Source: Micromonospora orduensis
Lineage (GTDB): Bacteria; Actinomycetota; Actinomycetes; Mycobacteriales; Micromonosporaceae
Assembly: GCF_006228125.1 (NCBI RefSeq)
Contig: NZ_VDFY01000104.1
Span: forward strand, 1-37,759
Length of the DNA stretch: 37,759 nt
Direction: 5' to 3'
Shown here piece after piece: positions 29,253-37,301 of the stretch. How positions within the stretch are numbered: the first letter of the stretch is position 1; each line of letters begins with the position of its first letter. The position numbers were made by a program, and so were the translations under genes. Under the pieces are notes generated by a model. The model saw nothing but the letters and a program-made list of their open reading frames with translations. It had not been told where the DNA came from and made no database searches.

Positions 29253-30293
29253 TCAAATCAGCTGTCCGGCGTAGCCGGCGGCGGTGAGCAGCCGCTCGTC
29301 GCCGGTCGCCGCGTGCGCGTCGAGGACCGCGTCGGCCAGCTTGACGACGTGTTCGTCGCCGTGCCGGGCCGCCCGGGCGAACACCTCCGCCGGGGTCGCG
29401 GCGGTCACGGTCGGCGGCGCGATCCCGTCGGTCGGGGCGTACACCGAGGTCATGGCCGCCGTCGCGGCCCAGGCCGCGGCGAGGCTCGGCGCCCACAGCG
29501 CCCGGTCCAGTGCCGGCAGGGTACGCAGCACCGCGGTCGGCGCGGTCACCGCGTGCACCAGCATGACCGGCGACGCGTGGCCGAAGCGCAGGTAGTTGAG
29601 GCCGGCGCGGTGCACAAGCGTGGTGAGCCCCCGCTGCGCCTCGGCCGGGGTCCGCGCGGGGCGCAGCGCCGCCAGCGCCAGCTCCCACCGGGGTACGCGG
29701 GCAAGCCGACCCAGCCGGTCCCGGACGCCCCCGCTCTGGTCGTCGATCCGGGGCACTCCGGCCAGCGCGGCGTCGATGTCCACCTGCTCCCGCTCGGCGG
29801 AGGGGTCGGCGATGAGCCGGCCGGCGCCGGGGACGGGCTGCCACCGGGCCGCCCAGTAGCCGAGGGCCTGCGCCAACTCGGTGACCCGGTGCCTGTTGGT
29901 GTCGTCCGCTTCGAGCGCGCGTACGGCGTGCCCGACCCGGATCACGCCGTGCGTGGCGCCGGCCGCGATGCCGGGCAGCAGTCGGGGCCACCAGGTGCCG
30001 AGCACGTCCCGCCACGGGTGATCGCGTAGCTGCCGGTCGAAGTACGCCAGCCAGTCGCCGGCCCGTTTCTCGTCGCCAAGGGCCGTCCGCCAGTCGTCGA
30101 TGGGGCGCAGGCCCCGGGGCAGCTCGTCGAGCCGGCCGAGGTAGTCGTCGAGCCAGCGGTGCACCCGCTGCTGGTGCCCGTGTCGGGCCAGCGCCTCGAC
30201 CGCCATCGGTCCGTGGTTGGAGAGCCAGCCCTCGTATTCGGGGCCCGTGCGGTGCAGCCGTTCGTACGCCTCGTCGAGGATTCCGTCGCTCAT
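29253..30293 (-). CDS. Questin oxidase-like (DUF4243) protein
   Basis: A 346-residue, mainly helical protein of the questin oxidase / DUF4243 family. Recognisable parts are EYEGWLSNHGPMAVEAL near residue 20, HPWRDVLGTWWPRLLPGIAAGATHGVIR (about 91-118, the conserved GATHG core) and YLRFGHASPVMLVHAVTAP near 235. Fungal questin oxidase opens an anthraquinone ring; bacterial homologues have mostly unassigned roles and no secondary-metabolite cluster is visible here. It is upstream of the ASCH gene on the same strand and downstream of the phosphoribosyltransferase gene by 33 nt. Confidence 0.8.
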   Translation of the reverse strand: MSDGILDEAYERLHRTGPEYEGWLSNHGPMAVEALARHGHQQRVHRWLDDYLGRLDELPRGLRPIDDWRTALGDEKRAGDWLAYFDRQLRDHPWRDVLGTWWPRLLPGIAAGATHGVIRVGHAVRALEADDTNRHRVTELAQALGYWAARWQPVPGAGRLIADPSAEREQVDIDAALAGVPRIDDQSGGVRDRLGRLARVPRWELALAALRPARTPAEAQRGLTTLVHRAGLNYLRFGHASPVMLVHAVTAPTAVLRTLPALDRALWAPSLAAAWAATAAMTSVYAPTDGIAPPTVTAATPAEVFARAARHGDEHVVKLADAVLDAHAATGDERLLTAAGYAGQLI

Positions 30294-30326
30294 GGTCCGA
30301 TCGTCCGAGCTGAAGCAGGGTTCAGG

Positions 30327-30878
30327 TCAACCCGGTAGATCCGCTCCGGTGATCAGGCCGGTGATCCGTAGCGTGGCCGCGACCTCGGGCGGGCAGTCGA
30401 GGGCCACCACGGAGGCGCCCAGCACCTCGGCGCCGCGTGCCGCGCAGATGTCGTGGAGCGCATGGATCTGCGCCCCGGTACGGACCCAGTCGTCCACCAC
30501 CAGTACCCGGTCGTCCGGGCCGAGGTGCCGGTCCCGCACGGCCAGCTCGACCCGACGACCCCGGTAGTCCGGAGGGCTCTGGGCCCAGGTGAGCGACCCG
30601 GCCGGCAGGCGTCCGTCGCCGGGTTTGTGCGCGGCCACGAAGCCGACGCCGAGGGCGGTGGCGGCCAGTGGGCCGAGCAGCAGACCGGTGACCGCCGGGG
30701 CGAGCACCACTGTCGGTCGGGCCGCCCGGTACGGCGCCACCAGGGCCGGTCCCAGGTCGGCCAGGACGCCCGGGTCGCGCCACCAGCCGGAGATGTCGCT
30801 GACCAGGTGGCTGGCGCCAGGGCCGGGGTCGATCCACTGGAACAGGGCGGCCAGGCGTTCGGTCAGCTCAGCGGGCAT
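30327..30878 (-). CDS. Phosphoribosyltransferase (type I fold)
   Basis: A 183-residue type I phosphoribosyltransferase resembling adenine/xanthine enzymes. The PRPP loop is [17 protein letters not shown] (about 132-148), with an earlier [20 protein letters not shown] (about 56-75) that fits the substrate/pyrophosphate loop region. Such proteins use PRPP to convert a base to its nucleotide, or act as regulators; substrate is not evident. ATG 30878 starts the conserved part; an upstream extension to 30980 is possible but unlike the family. It is followed by the questin-oxidase-like gene and probably cotranscribed. Confidence 0.8.
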   Translation of the reverse strand: MPAELTERLAALFQWIDPGPGASHLVSDISGWWRDPGVLADLGPALVAPYRAARPTVVLAPAVTGLLLGPLAATALGVGFVAAHKPGDGRLPAGSLTWAQSPPDYRGRRVELAVRDRHLGPDDRVLVVDDWVRTGAQIHALHDICAARGAEVLGASVVALDCPPEVAATLRITGLITGADLPG

Positions 30879-30995
30879 CCGCCCATCGTGCGGTACGGGC
30901 GCTCGACGCGTCCGCACCGGGCCGGTCGACCCATGCCGGCTCGGATGATCGGCTACACGTATCAGGGTAAATACGGGCATACCACAATGATCACG

Positions 30996-31026
30996 TTGAC
31001 TTCGGAAGTGCTTCTCTCGTTACGGT
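30996..31026 (+). promoter_or_regulatory. Promoter upstream of the RlpA-like gene
   Basis: TTGACT at 30996-31001 and TACGGT at 31021-31026 with 19-bp spacing. The transcript would begin near 31033, giving a leader of about 30 nt with AAAGGA before GTG 31065. Confidence 0.4.
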
Positions 31027-31064
31027 CCGAGCCGGTTTGTTCAGTCGACGAAAGGACCGGGCCG

Positions 31065-31697
31065 GTGGCAGGCAGGCACTCCCGCACCCGCATCTTCTCC
31101 TCTCCGGCGGGTATCGCGGCCACCGCGGCGGTCGGCGTCGCCCTCGCCGTCGGAGGCACCTTCGGTGCCGTCCAGCTGACCTCGGGTTCCGAGCAGGCGG
31201 GCCAGGCGGCTCTGGAGTTCACCCCGACCACCGCCCCCAGCAGCCTCGACGCGACCACCCCGGCCGCCTCCCCGAGTGCCAGCGCATCGCCGAGCGTGAC
31301 GGCCAGCCCCTCGCCCAGCCGGTCGGCGCAGGCCGCCTCCCGGGCCAAGGCCCGCACCGCCTCGCCGAAGCCGAGCCCCACCGCGAAGAAGACCACGGCG
31401 GCGGCGAAGGTGCTCCAGAGCGGTTCGTGCGGCGCCTCGTTCTACTCCGACGGGCAGCTCACCGCCAACGGCGAGTCGTTCAACCCGAACGAGCTGACCG
31501 CCGCGCACAAGACGCTGCCGTTCAACACCAAGGTCCGGGTGACCAACCCGGCGAACGGCAAGTCGGTCGTGGTGCGGATCAACGACCGGGGCCCGTTCAT
31601 CGACGGCCGTTGCCTGGATCTCTCCCGGGCCGCGTTCGCCACCATCGCGTCGGTGGACGTGGGCGCGCTCACCGTCCGCTACGAGGTGCTCGGCTGA
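31065..31697 (+). CDS. RlpA-like double-psi beta-barrel secreted protein
   Basis: A 210-residue exported or membrane-anchored protein. A hydrophobic segment (about 14-37, [20 protein letters not shown]) is followed by a low-complexity Ser/Pro/Ala/Thr/Lys linker (about 50-115) and a double-psi beta-barrel (about 118-210) of the RlpA/expansin type: [42 protein letters not shown] and CLDLSRAAF. RlpA proteins cleave denuded glycan strands as lytic transglycosylases; the Asp in NDRGPF matches the catalytic position. GTG 31065 is preceded by AAAGGA. Likely acts on the wall. Confidence 0.88.
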   Translation: MAGRHSRTRIFSSPAGIAATAAVGVALAVGGTFGAVQLTSGSEQAGQAALEFTPTTAPSSLDATTPAASPSASASPSVTASPSPSRSAQAASRAKARTASPKPSPTAKKTTAAAKVLQSGSCGASFYSDGQLTANGESFNPNELTAAHKTLPFNTKVRVTNPANGKSVVVRINDRGPFIDGRCLDLSRAAFATIASVDVGALTVRYEVLG

Positions 31698-31717
31698 GTG
31701 GTTCGGTTGCCGCCGAT

Positions 31718-31742
31718 CCGGCCGGACACCCGGGCCGGCCGG
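31718..31742. terminator. Possible terminator after the RlpA-like gene
   Basis: Two CCGGCCGG arms (31718-31725 and 31735-31742) with a 9-nt loop, 20 nt after the stop. The stem is only 8 bp and each arm is itself palindromic, so the call is weak. Confidence 0.35.
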
Positions 31743-31798
31743 TCAGAACCTCCTCGGACGACGGGCCAGGTTCATTCACGCGCTCACGTGGATCAGGC

Positions 31799-32926
31799 AT
31801 GCTGTCCCTCGTACCCACGCGACTCCTCCAGTCGGGCCGCCGCCCGCTGAGCCCCGGATCCCGCGCCGGCCTCGGCGCGGCCCTCGCCCTGCTCGTGATC
31901 GTCTCCGGGCTCGAGGTGGCGGACGGCCGACGCGCGCACTACATCGCACTGCTGGCGGCGGCGCCGTTCCTGGCCGCCGCCCTGGCGTCCTGGCAGGTGG
32001 TGCTGGGCGTGGGCGTGACGGCGACCGTGCTCGGGGTCGGTTTCGCCGTCATCGAGCCGAAGATGGAGCTGGTCACCTCGGTCAACGTGGTCGCCGTCGC
32101 GCTCGGCACCGGCCTGGCCGTCGCGGTGACGGCGGTACGACAGCGGCAGGCCGTTCAGATCGCCGAGCTGTCCAAGCTCGCCTCGGTGGCCCAGCAGGCG
32201 GTGCTGCGTCCACTCGGCCCGCAGGTCGGCACGCTCTCGGTGGCCGGTCGCTACATCTCCTCGACGGCGACGGCCCAGATCGGCGGCGACCTGTACGAGG
32301 CGATCGACACGCCCTACGGCGTACGCATGATCATCGGTGACGTGCGCGGCAAGGGGCTGGACGCGGTGCGGTTGGCGAGCATCGTCCTCGGCTCGTACCG
32401 GCACGTGGCCTACGAACGGGCGGACCTGCGGGCCGTCGTCGCCGACCTGGACCGGGCGGTCGCCCGCAATGTCGGCGACGAGGACTTCGTGACGGCGGCG
32501 CTGGTCGAGGAGCGTGGTGGCACGCTCACCATCGTCAACTGCGGGCATCCGCCGCCGCTGCTGCTCCGCCGGGGCGCGGTGATTCCGCTGGAGCCGCCGG
32601 CGCCGGCGCCTCCGCTCGGGTTCATGCCTGTGGTCCGCCCCCGGGTGGAGCGCCTGGAGCCCGGCGACCGGCTGCTGCTGTTCACCGACGGTCTCGGTGA
32701 GGCGCGGCGGGATGGCGAGTTCTTCCCCACCGCGGACCGGGCCTGGCGGTTGCTGGGGCACGGCACCGTCGCCGACGGGCTGGCCTCGCTGGAGACGGCT
32801 CTGGTGGAGTGGGTGCACGGCCGGCTCGATGACGACATCGCCCTGGTCCTGATGGAGTACGTGGGTGCCCGTACCGGCGCCGCCACGGCCGTACCGAGCT
32901 GGGAGGTCGGCGCCGCCGAGAGCTGA
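31799..32926 (+). CDS. Membrane-anchored PP2C-type (SpoIIE) phosphatase
   Basis: A 375-residue protein with three to four membrane helices at about 25-115 and a cytoplasmic SpoIIE/PP2C phosphatase domain at about 140-365. Metal-binding and catalytic motifs are IGGDLYEA (161-168), IIGDVRGKGLDAV (178-190), LLLFTDGLGEAR (about 300) and LDDDIALVLM near the end. Such enzymes dephosphorylate anti-sigma-factor antagonists in partner-switch pathways; no anti-sigma or antagonist gene is next to it, so its partner is unknown. ATG 31799 has only a weak AGG upstream, so the start is moderately sure. Confidence 0.88.
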   Translation: MLSLVPTRLLQSGRRPLSPGSRAGLGAALALLVIVSGLEVADGRRAHYIALLAAAPFLAAALASWQVVLGVGVTATVLGVGFAVIEPKMELVTSVNVVAVALGTGLAVAVTAVRQRQAVQIAELSKLASVAQQAVLRPLGPQVGTLSVAGRYISSTATAQIGGDLYEAIDTPYGVRMIIGDVRGKGLDAVRLASIVLGSYRHVAYERADLRAVVADLDRAVARNVGDEDFVTAALVEERGGTLTIVNCGHPPPLLLRRGAVIPLEPPAPAPPLGFMPVVRPRVERLEPGDRLLLFTDGLGEARRDGEFFPTADRAWRLLGHGTVADGLASLETALVEWVHGRLDDDIALVLMEYVGARTGAATAVPSWEVGAAES

Positions 32927-32978
32927 GCGCCCGTTTGTTACGAGCGTGTATGTAATCGCTGTCACTCGGTTGATCCGC

Positions 32979-33028
32979 TTGTCGCTGCCTACCCGCGAGT
33001 AATACAGTGTGGGTTACTGATCGGTAAC
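32979..33028 (+). promoter_or_regulatory. Acyl-CoA dehydrogenase promoter with 16-bp operator
   Basis: GTTACTGATCGGTAAC at 33013-33028 is a palindrome with GTTAC / GTAAC arms and a near-symmetrical TGATCG centre. It lies just downstream of a -10-like TAATAC (33000-33005), about where transcription should start, with TTGTCG (32979-32984) as possible -35. Twelve of its 16 bases are identical to the site at 1533-1548. Repression by a dimeric regulator is likely; its identity is unknown. Confidence 0.6.
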
Positions 33029-33055
33029 ACCTGTCCGGAAGCGGGGCCAGCGAGC

Positions 33056-34912
33056 ATGACCCACTACAAGAGCAACCTGCGGGACCTTGAGTTCAACCTG
33101 TTCGAGGTCTTCGGGGCGGACCAGGCGTTCGGCCAGGCACCGTACTCGGAACTCGACACCGACACGGCCCGCACCTTCCTCGCCGAGCTTGACCGCCTCG
33201 CCCGCGAGGACCTGGCCGCCAGCTACACGGACAGCGACCGCAACCCGCCGGTGTTCGACCCGGCCACGCACACCGCGCCGCTGCCGGCGTCGTTCAAGAA
33301 GTCCTACCAGGCGTTCATGGACTCCGAGTTCTGGCGCCTGGACCTGCCGCCGCACCTGGGTGGCACCACCGCGCCGCGCGCCCTCTGGTGGGCGCTTGCC
33401 GAACTGGTGCTCGGCTCCAACGCCCCCATCTGGATGTACGCCTCGGGTCCGTCCTTCGCGCACGTGCTGGAGGTCGAGGGCACCGAGCAGCAGAAGCGGT
33501 GGGCCAAGCTCTTCATCGACAAGCAGTGGGGCTCCACCATGGTGCTGACCGAGCCGGACGCCGGCTCGGACGTCGGCGCCGGCCGCGCCCGTGCCATCCA
33601 GCAGCCGGACGGCTCGTGGCACATCGAGGGCGTGAAGCGCTTCATCACCTCGGGTGAGCACGACCTCACCGACAACATCGTGCACTACGTGCTGGCCCGC
33701 CCGGTGGGCGTGGAGGGCGTCGGTGGCCCCGGCACCAAGGGCCTGTCGCTCTTCGTCGTGCCGAAGTTCCACTTCGACGAGACCACCGGCGAGCTGGGCG
33801 AGCGCAACGGCGTCTACGCCACGAACGTCGAGCACAAGATGGGCCTGAAGGTCTCCAACACCTGCGAGCTGACCTTCGGCGAGCACGGCGTACCGGCCAA
33901 GGGCTGGCTGCTGGGCGACAAGCACGACGGCATCCGCCAGATGTTCATGATCATCGAGTACGCCCGCATGTTGGTCGGCACCAAGGCCATCGCCACCCTC
34001 TCCACCGGCTACCTCAACGCCCTGGAGTACGCGAAGAACCGGGTGCAGGGCGCCGACCTGGTCCAGCAGATGGACAAGACCGCGCCGCGTGTCACCATCA
34101 CCCACCACCCGGACGTGCGCCGCTCGCTGCTGCTGCAGAAGTCGTACGCCGAGGGCCTGCGCGCCCTGGTTCTCTACACCGCCACCTGGCAGGACAAGGT
34201 GGCGGTCGCCGAGGCGGCGGGTGACGAGAAGGCCACCAAGCTGGCGAAGCGGGTCAACGACCTGCTGCTGCCGCTGGTGAAGGGCGTCGGCTCGGAGCGG
34301 GCGTACGAGCTGCTGGGGCACGAGGCCCTGCAGACCTTCGGCGGCTCCGGCTTCCTCCAGGACTACCCGCTGGAGCAGTACGTCCGGGACGCCAAGATCG
34401 ACACCCTGTACGAGGGCACCACCGCCATCCAGAGCCTCGACCTGATCTTCCGCAAGATCGTTCGGGACAACGGCAAGGCGCTGATGGCGGTCGCCAGCGA
34501 GATCCAGGGGTTCATCTCCTCCGAGGCGGGCAACGGCCAGCTCAAGGAGGAGCGGCAGGCGCTCGGCAAGGCCCTCGGCGAGGTCCAGAACATCCTCGGT
34601 GTCATGACCGGCTGGCTGGGCGAGGCGCAGGGCGGCGAGACCCGCGCGCTCTACAAGGTCGGGCTGAGCAGCCGGCGGTTCCTGCTGGCGATCGGCGACC
34701 TGGTGGTCGGCTGGCTGCTCCAGAAGCAGGCCGACGTGGCGCTCAAGGCGCTGGCCGGCGAGGTCTCCGCCAGCGACAAGGCGTTCTACACCGGCAAGGT
34801 GGCCGCCGCGCGCTTCTTCGCCCGCGAGGTGCTGCCGCGCATCGGCGCCGACCGGCGGATCATCGAGGGCACGGACCTCGACATCATGGACCTCCCGGAG
34901 GAGGCGTTCTGA
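33056..34912 (+). CDS. Acyl-CoA dehydrogenase (FadE5-like)
   Basis: A 618-residue long-form acyl-CoA dehydrogenase, longer than the usual 380-400 because of N- and C-terminal extensions, as in mycobacterial FadE5. It contains [20 protein letters not shown] (about 162-181, FAD/acyl site), [11 protein letters not shown], the second FAD region [20 protein letters not shown] near 425-445, and catalytic-type Glu453 in LYEGTTAIQ. It oxidises acyl-CoA to trans-2-enoyl-CoA and passes electrons to ETF. It is monocistronic and shares an operator with the EtfD-like membrane oxidoreductase at 1699, so the two probably work together. Confidence 0.93.
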   Translation: MTHYKSNLRDLEFNLFEVFGADQAFGQAPYSELDTDTARTFLAELDRLAREDLAASYTDSDRNPPVFDPATHTAPLPASFKKSYQAFMDSEFWRLDLPPHLGGTTAPRALWWALAELVLGSNAPIWMYASGPSFAHVLEVEGTEQQKRWAKLFIDKQWGSTMVLTEPDAGSDVGAGRARAIQQPDGSWHIEGVKRFITSGEHDLTDNIVHYVLARPVGVEGVGGPGTKGLSLFVVPKFHFDETTGELGERNGVYATNVEHKMGLKVSNTCELTFGEHGVPAKGWLLGDKHDGIRQMFMIIEYARMLVGTKAIATLSTGYLNALEYAKNRVQGADLVQQMDKTAPRVTITHHPDVRRSLLLQKSYAEGLRALVLYTATWQDKVAVAEAAGDEKATKLAKRVNDLLLPLVKGVGSERAYELLGHEALQTFGGSGFLQDYPLEQYVRDAKIDTLYEGTTAIQSLDLIFRKIVRDNGKALMAVASEIQGFISSEAGNGQLKEERQALGKALGEVQNILGVMTGWLGEAQGGETRALYKVGLSSRRFLLAIGDLVVGWLLQKQADVALKALAGEVSASDKAFYTGKVAAARFFAREVLPRIGADRRIIEGTDLDIMDLPEEAF

Positions 34913-34958
34913 CCGTTCCACGGCACACCTGAGGTTCCGGGTTCGCACCACCTGTCAC

Positions 34959-34994
34959 CGACGGCCGGCGGGCACTTCGCCCCGCCGGCCGTCG
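34959..34994 (+). terminator. Hairpin terminator after acyl-CoA dehydrogenase
   Basis: A perfect 14-bp stem (34959-34972 with 34981-34994) and 8-nt loop, 46 nt after the stop. The rest of 34913-35202 has no recognised gene. Confidence 0.75.
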
Positions 34995-35202
34995 CCGTCT
35001 CCGCACCCGGCGACCGGTTCGCCGGGAAGAGCCGCTGCCCGGGGATGTCGCAGGCCGCGTCGAATGTCCGGGTGGCGGACGCGAGGCCGGCCGGCCGAGC
35101 ATTCGGCGGGCCGGGTCGGGTATGCCCGTGCCGTGGCGGGTAACCGTCGCGTGACCACGAAAGGGAACGCCCAGAGCCACCGCACGGGGGAGTGCAGCGC
35201 AC

Positions 35203-35472
35203 ATGGGTGTAGGAAGCGGAATCTTTCTCATCGCGATCGGCGCGATCCTGACCTTCGCGCTGAGAGCCAACGTCTGGTGGATCGACGTGCGGGCGGTCGG
35301 CTGGGTGTTCATCCTCGCCGGGCTGGCCGTCCTGCTGACCACCCTCTGGTTCTGGCAGGACCGGCGCAAGCGGGCCCGGACCCTCATCGTCGAGGAGAAC
35401 CGGCTCTCCCATCCGACGGCGATGATGCCGCCGCCACCCGACCCGCCGCCGCCGACCGCGCCACCCTCCTGA
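35203..35472 (+). CDS. DUF6458 family small membrane protein
   Basis: An 89-residue protein with two membrane helices (about 4-20 and 31-50), beginning MGVGSGIFLIAIGAILTFAL, then WIDVRAVGWVFILAGLAVLL and a Pro-rich tail. It belongs to the actinobacterial DUF6458 family of unknown function. Ribosome binding is supported by GGGGGAG near 35187-35193. A paralogue lies 0.7 kb downstream, with sixA between them on the other strand. Confidence 0.85.
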   Translation: MGVGSGIFLIAIGAILTFALRANVWWIDVRAVGWVFILAGLAVLLTTLWFWQDRRKRARTLIVEENRLSHPTAMMPPPPDPPPPTAPPS

Positions 35473-35483
35473 GTGGCCCACCA

Positions 35484-35518
35484 CTGAGCCACCCGTCGTT
35501 CCTCGGCGGGTGGCTCAG
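35484..35518. terminator. Bidirectional hairpin terminator
   Basis: A 12-bp stem (35484-35495 with 35507-35518) between convergent genes; its right arm overlaps the stop codon of the sixA-like gene. Confidence 0.7.
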
Positions 35519-36054
35519 CCTCGTGCGGTGTGCCGTGCGGTGATCGGCGCTCCGGCCGGGCCCAGATCCGCCCAGCCGAGGGTGCTCGTGTGCACCGCCA
35601 GCTCGGCGGTCCGCAGACCCTCCTCGTCCATACCCTCCGGGTCGAGGAACGCGGACAGCAGCGAGATGCCCGGATTGTGGGCGATCAGCAGCGCCGTCCG
35701 GGCCGCCGGGTCGACGGTGCGGACCAGCGCCAACAGTTCCTCGGGATGGGCGTCGTACGCGCCCGGCTCGTAGCGGACAGTCGGGCTCCGCCCGGTCGGT
35801 CCGCCCTCCGGCGGTGCGCCGGTCATGCCCATCGCCACGCCGTGCCAGGTCTGCCGGGTACGCCGAGCGGTCGAGCAGATCACCACGTCGGGCAGCAGCC
35901 CGTGGTGGGCCAGCCACGCGCCGGCGGCCGCCGCGTCGGCGTCCCCGCGCGGGCTCAGTGGGCGGTCGGCGTCGTCCGGGGCGTCGCTACCCTGCTCGGC
36001 TTTCGCGTGCCGGAGCAGCACCAGTGTCCGGGTCTCGGCATGGGCGTCCGTCAT
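35515..36054 (-). CDS. sixA: SixA-like phosphohistidine phosphatase
   Basis: A 179-residue histidine-phosphatase superfamily protein. The RHG-type motif is LLRHAKAE with catalytic His16, the second catalytic His is His126 in LLIAHNPGIS, and STARRTRQTW (about 61-70) supplies the usual arginines. Small SixA-type enzymes dephosphorylate phosphohistidine on signalling or PTS proteins; the actual target here is unknown. ATG 36054 gives full length. Downstream it converges on a DUF6458 gene. Confidence 0.88.
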   Translation of the reverse strand: MTDAHAETRTLVLLRHAKAEQGSDAPDDADRPLSPRGDADAAAAGAWLAHHGLLPDVVICSTARRTRQTWHGVAMGMTGAPPEGGPTGRSPTVRYEPGAYDAHPEELLALVRTVDPAARTALLIAHNPGISLLSAFLDPEGMDEEGLRTAELAVHTSTLGWADLGPAGAPITARHTARG

Positions 36055-36165
36055 GCCCCCAGCTTGCCCGATTGGCGATCTCCGTGCCGGGGTAAGTCGA
36101 TGGATGCCGCACCCCTACCGACGGCCGCGGCGGGCAGTACGCCAGGTTAGAGCCGAGGAGCGAAC

Positions 36166-36453
36166 ATGGGCATTGGTGGCAGCATCTTCCTGATCGCGCT
36201 GGGCGCGATCCTCGCATTCGCCGTGGAAGCCGACATGGGTTGGCTGAACCTTGCCGTGGTCGGCTGGGTGCTGATGCTGGCCGGTGTCGCCGGCCTGCTC
36301 ACCACCCTCTACTTCTGGAACAGCCGCCGCCGGGTGGTGGCCGCGCCGGTCCGCGAGGAGCGCGTCGTGGCCGCCGACCAGGTGGTCCCGGTCCAGGACG
36401 ACCGGGTCGTGCGGGAGTACCGCGAGGTGCGTCGGCCGGGTCCGCCGGCCTGA
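36166..36453 (+). CDS. DUF6458 family small membrane protein (paralogue)
   Basis: A 95-residue paralogue of the protein at 35203: MGIGGSIFLIALGAILAFAV, then LNLAVVGWVLMLAGVAGLLT, two membrane helices and a charged C-terminal tail with repeated VxxDxVV-like blocks. Unknown function. AGGAG(C) sits shortly before ATG 36166. Divergent from sixA. Confidence 0.85.
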   Translation: MGIGGSIFLIALGAILAFAVEADMGWLNLAVVGWVLMLAGVAGLLTTLYFWNSRRRVVAAPVREERVVAADQVVPVQDDRVVREYREVRRPGPPA

Positions 36454-36469
36454 CCCTCGTTCGCGAACT

Positions 36470-36497
36470 CGGGGTCCCGCAGCGTGGCGGGGCCCCG
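36470..36497. terminator. Hairpin terminator between DUF6458 and hemolysin III genes
   Basis: An 11-bp stem (36470-36480 with 36487-36497, one G-U pair), loop AGCGTG, followed by CGTTTT on the plus strand. It lies between convergent stops. Confidence 0.65.
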
Positions 36498-36516
36498 GCT
36501 CGCGTTTTCCGGCGGG

Positions 36517-37197
36517 TCAGGCGAACAGCGCGAAGTAGATCGCGATGTGGTGGCAGAGCGCGGCCAGCAGGGTGCAGGCGTGGAAGAACTCGTGATGCCC
36601 GAACACCGTCGGCCACGGGTTGGGCCGGCGCAGGGCGTAGAACACCGCGCCGATGCTGTAGATGGCCCCGCCGACGATCAGCAGGACCAGGGCCGCGACG
36701 CCGCCGCCGTGCAGGATCTCCGGCAGCATGGCCACCGCCACCCAGCCGAGCGCCAGGTAGAGCGGCGCGGACACCCAGCGCGGCGCGTGCGGCCAGATCA
36801 GCTTGAGCGCCACGCCGGCCAGCGCGCCACCCCAGACCAGTGCCAGCATGATGGTCGCCTGCCGGGTCGCGAGCAGCATGGCGCAGAGCGGGGTGTACGT
36901 GCCGGCGATGAACACGAAGATCATCGAATGATCCATCCGGCGCATCACCTGGTAGCCGCGCTCCGACCACACGCGACGGTGGTACAGGGCGCTGGTGCCG
37001 AACAGCCCGCAGACCGTCAGGCTGTAGACGACGCAGCTGACAAGTGGCGCCCAGCCCGGACGGGTGGCGGCGATCGAGCAGAGCACGATGCCGCAGACCA
37101 GGGCGACGAAGAAGGCGTACGTGTGCAGCCAGCCGCGCATCCGGGGCTTACCGATGTCGACCGGCTTCAGGCGAAGCGGGGCGGAGGTGGTCACCAC
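36517..37197 (-). CDS. Hemolysin III / PAQR family membrane protein (TrhA-like)
   Basis: A 226-residue protein with seven membrane helices of the hemolysin III (YqfA/PAQR) family. Conserved motif residues are Ser69 and His73 (TSALYHRR), Asp89-His90 (RMDHSMIF), and His202/His206 near the C-terminus (FGHHEFFHACT), the zinc-site pattern of PAQR-type hydrolases. In E. coli the homologue influences membrane energetics; the activity is unsettled. Two GTG codons (37197, 37194) are possible starts; a -10-like TAGCCT lies immediately upstream, so it may be leaderless. Confidence 0.9.
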   Translation of the reverse strand: MVTTSAPLRLKPVDIGKPRMRGWLHTYAFFVALVCGIVLCSIAATRPGWAPLVSCVVYSLTVCGLFGTSALYHRRVWSERGYQVMRRMDHSMIFVFIAGTYTPLCAMLLATRQATIMLALVWGGALAGVALKLIWPHAPRWVSAPLYLALGWVAVAMLPEILHGGGVAALVLLIVGGAIYSIGAVFYALRRPNPWPTVFGHHEFFHACTLLAALCHHIAIYFALFA

Positions 37198-37301
37198 ATC
37201 AGGCTACGGCACCGTAGGTTACCTGCAAGTAGTTGCTGCGGTGACGCTTGGCACCGTCGCCGTGAACACCGCATCGACGGGCCATCGGCGAAGATGAGCC
37301 G

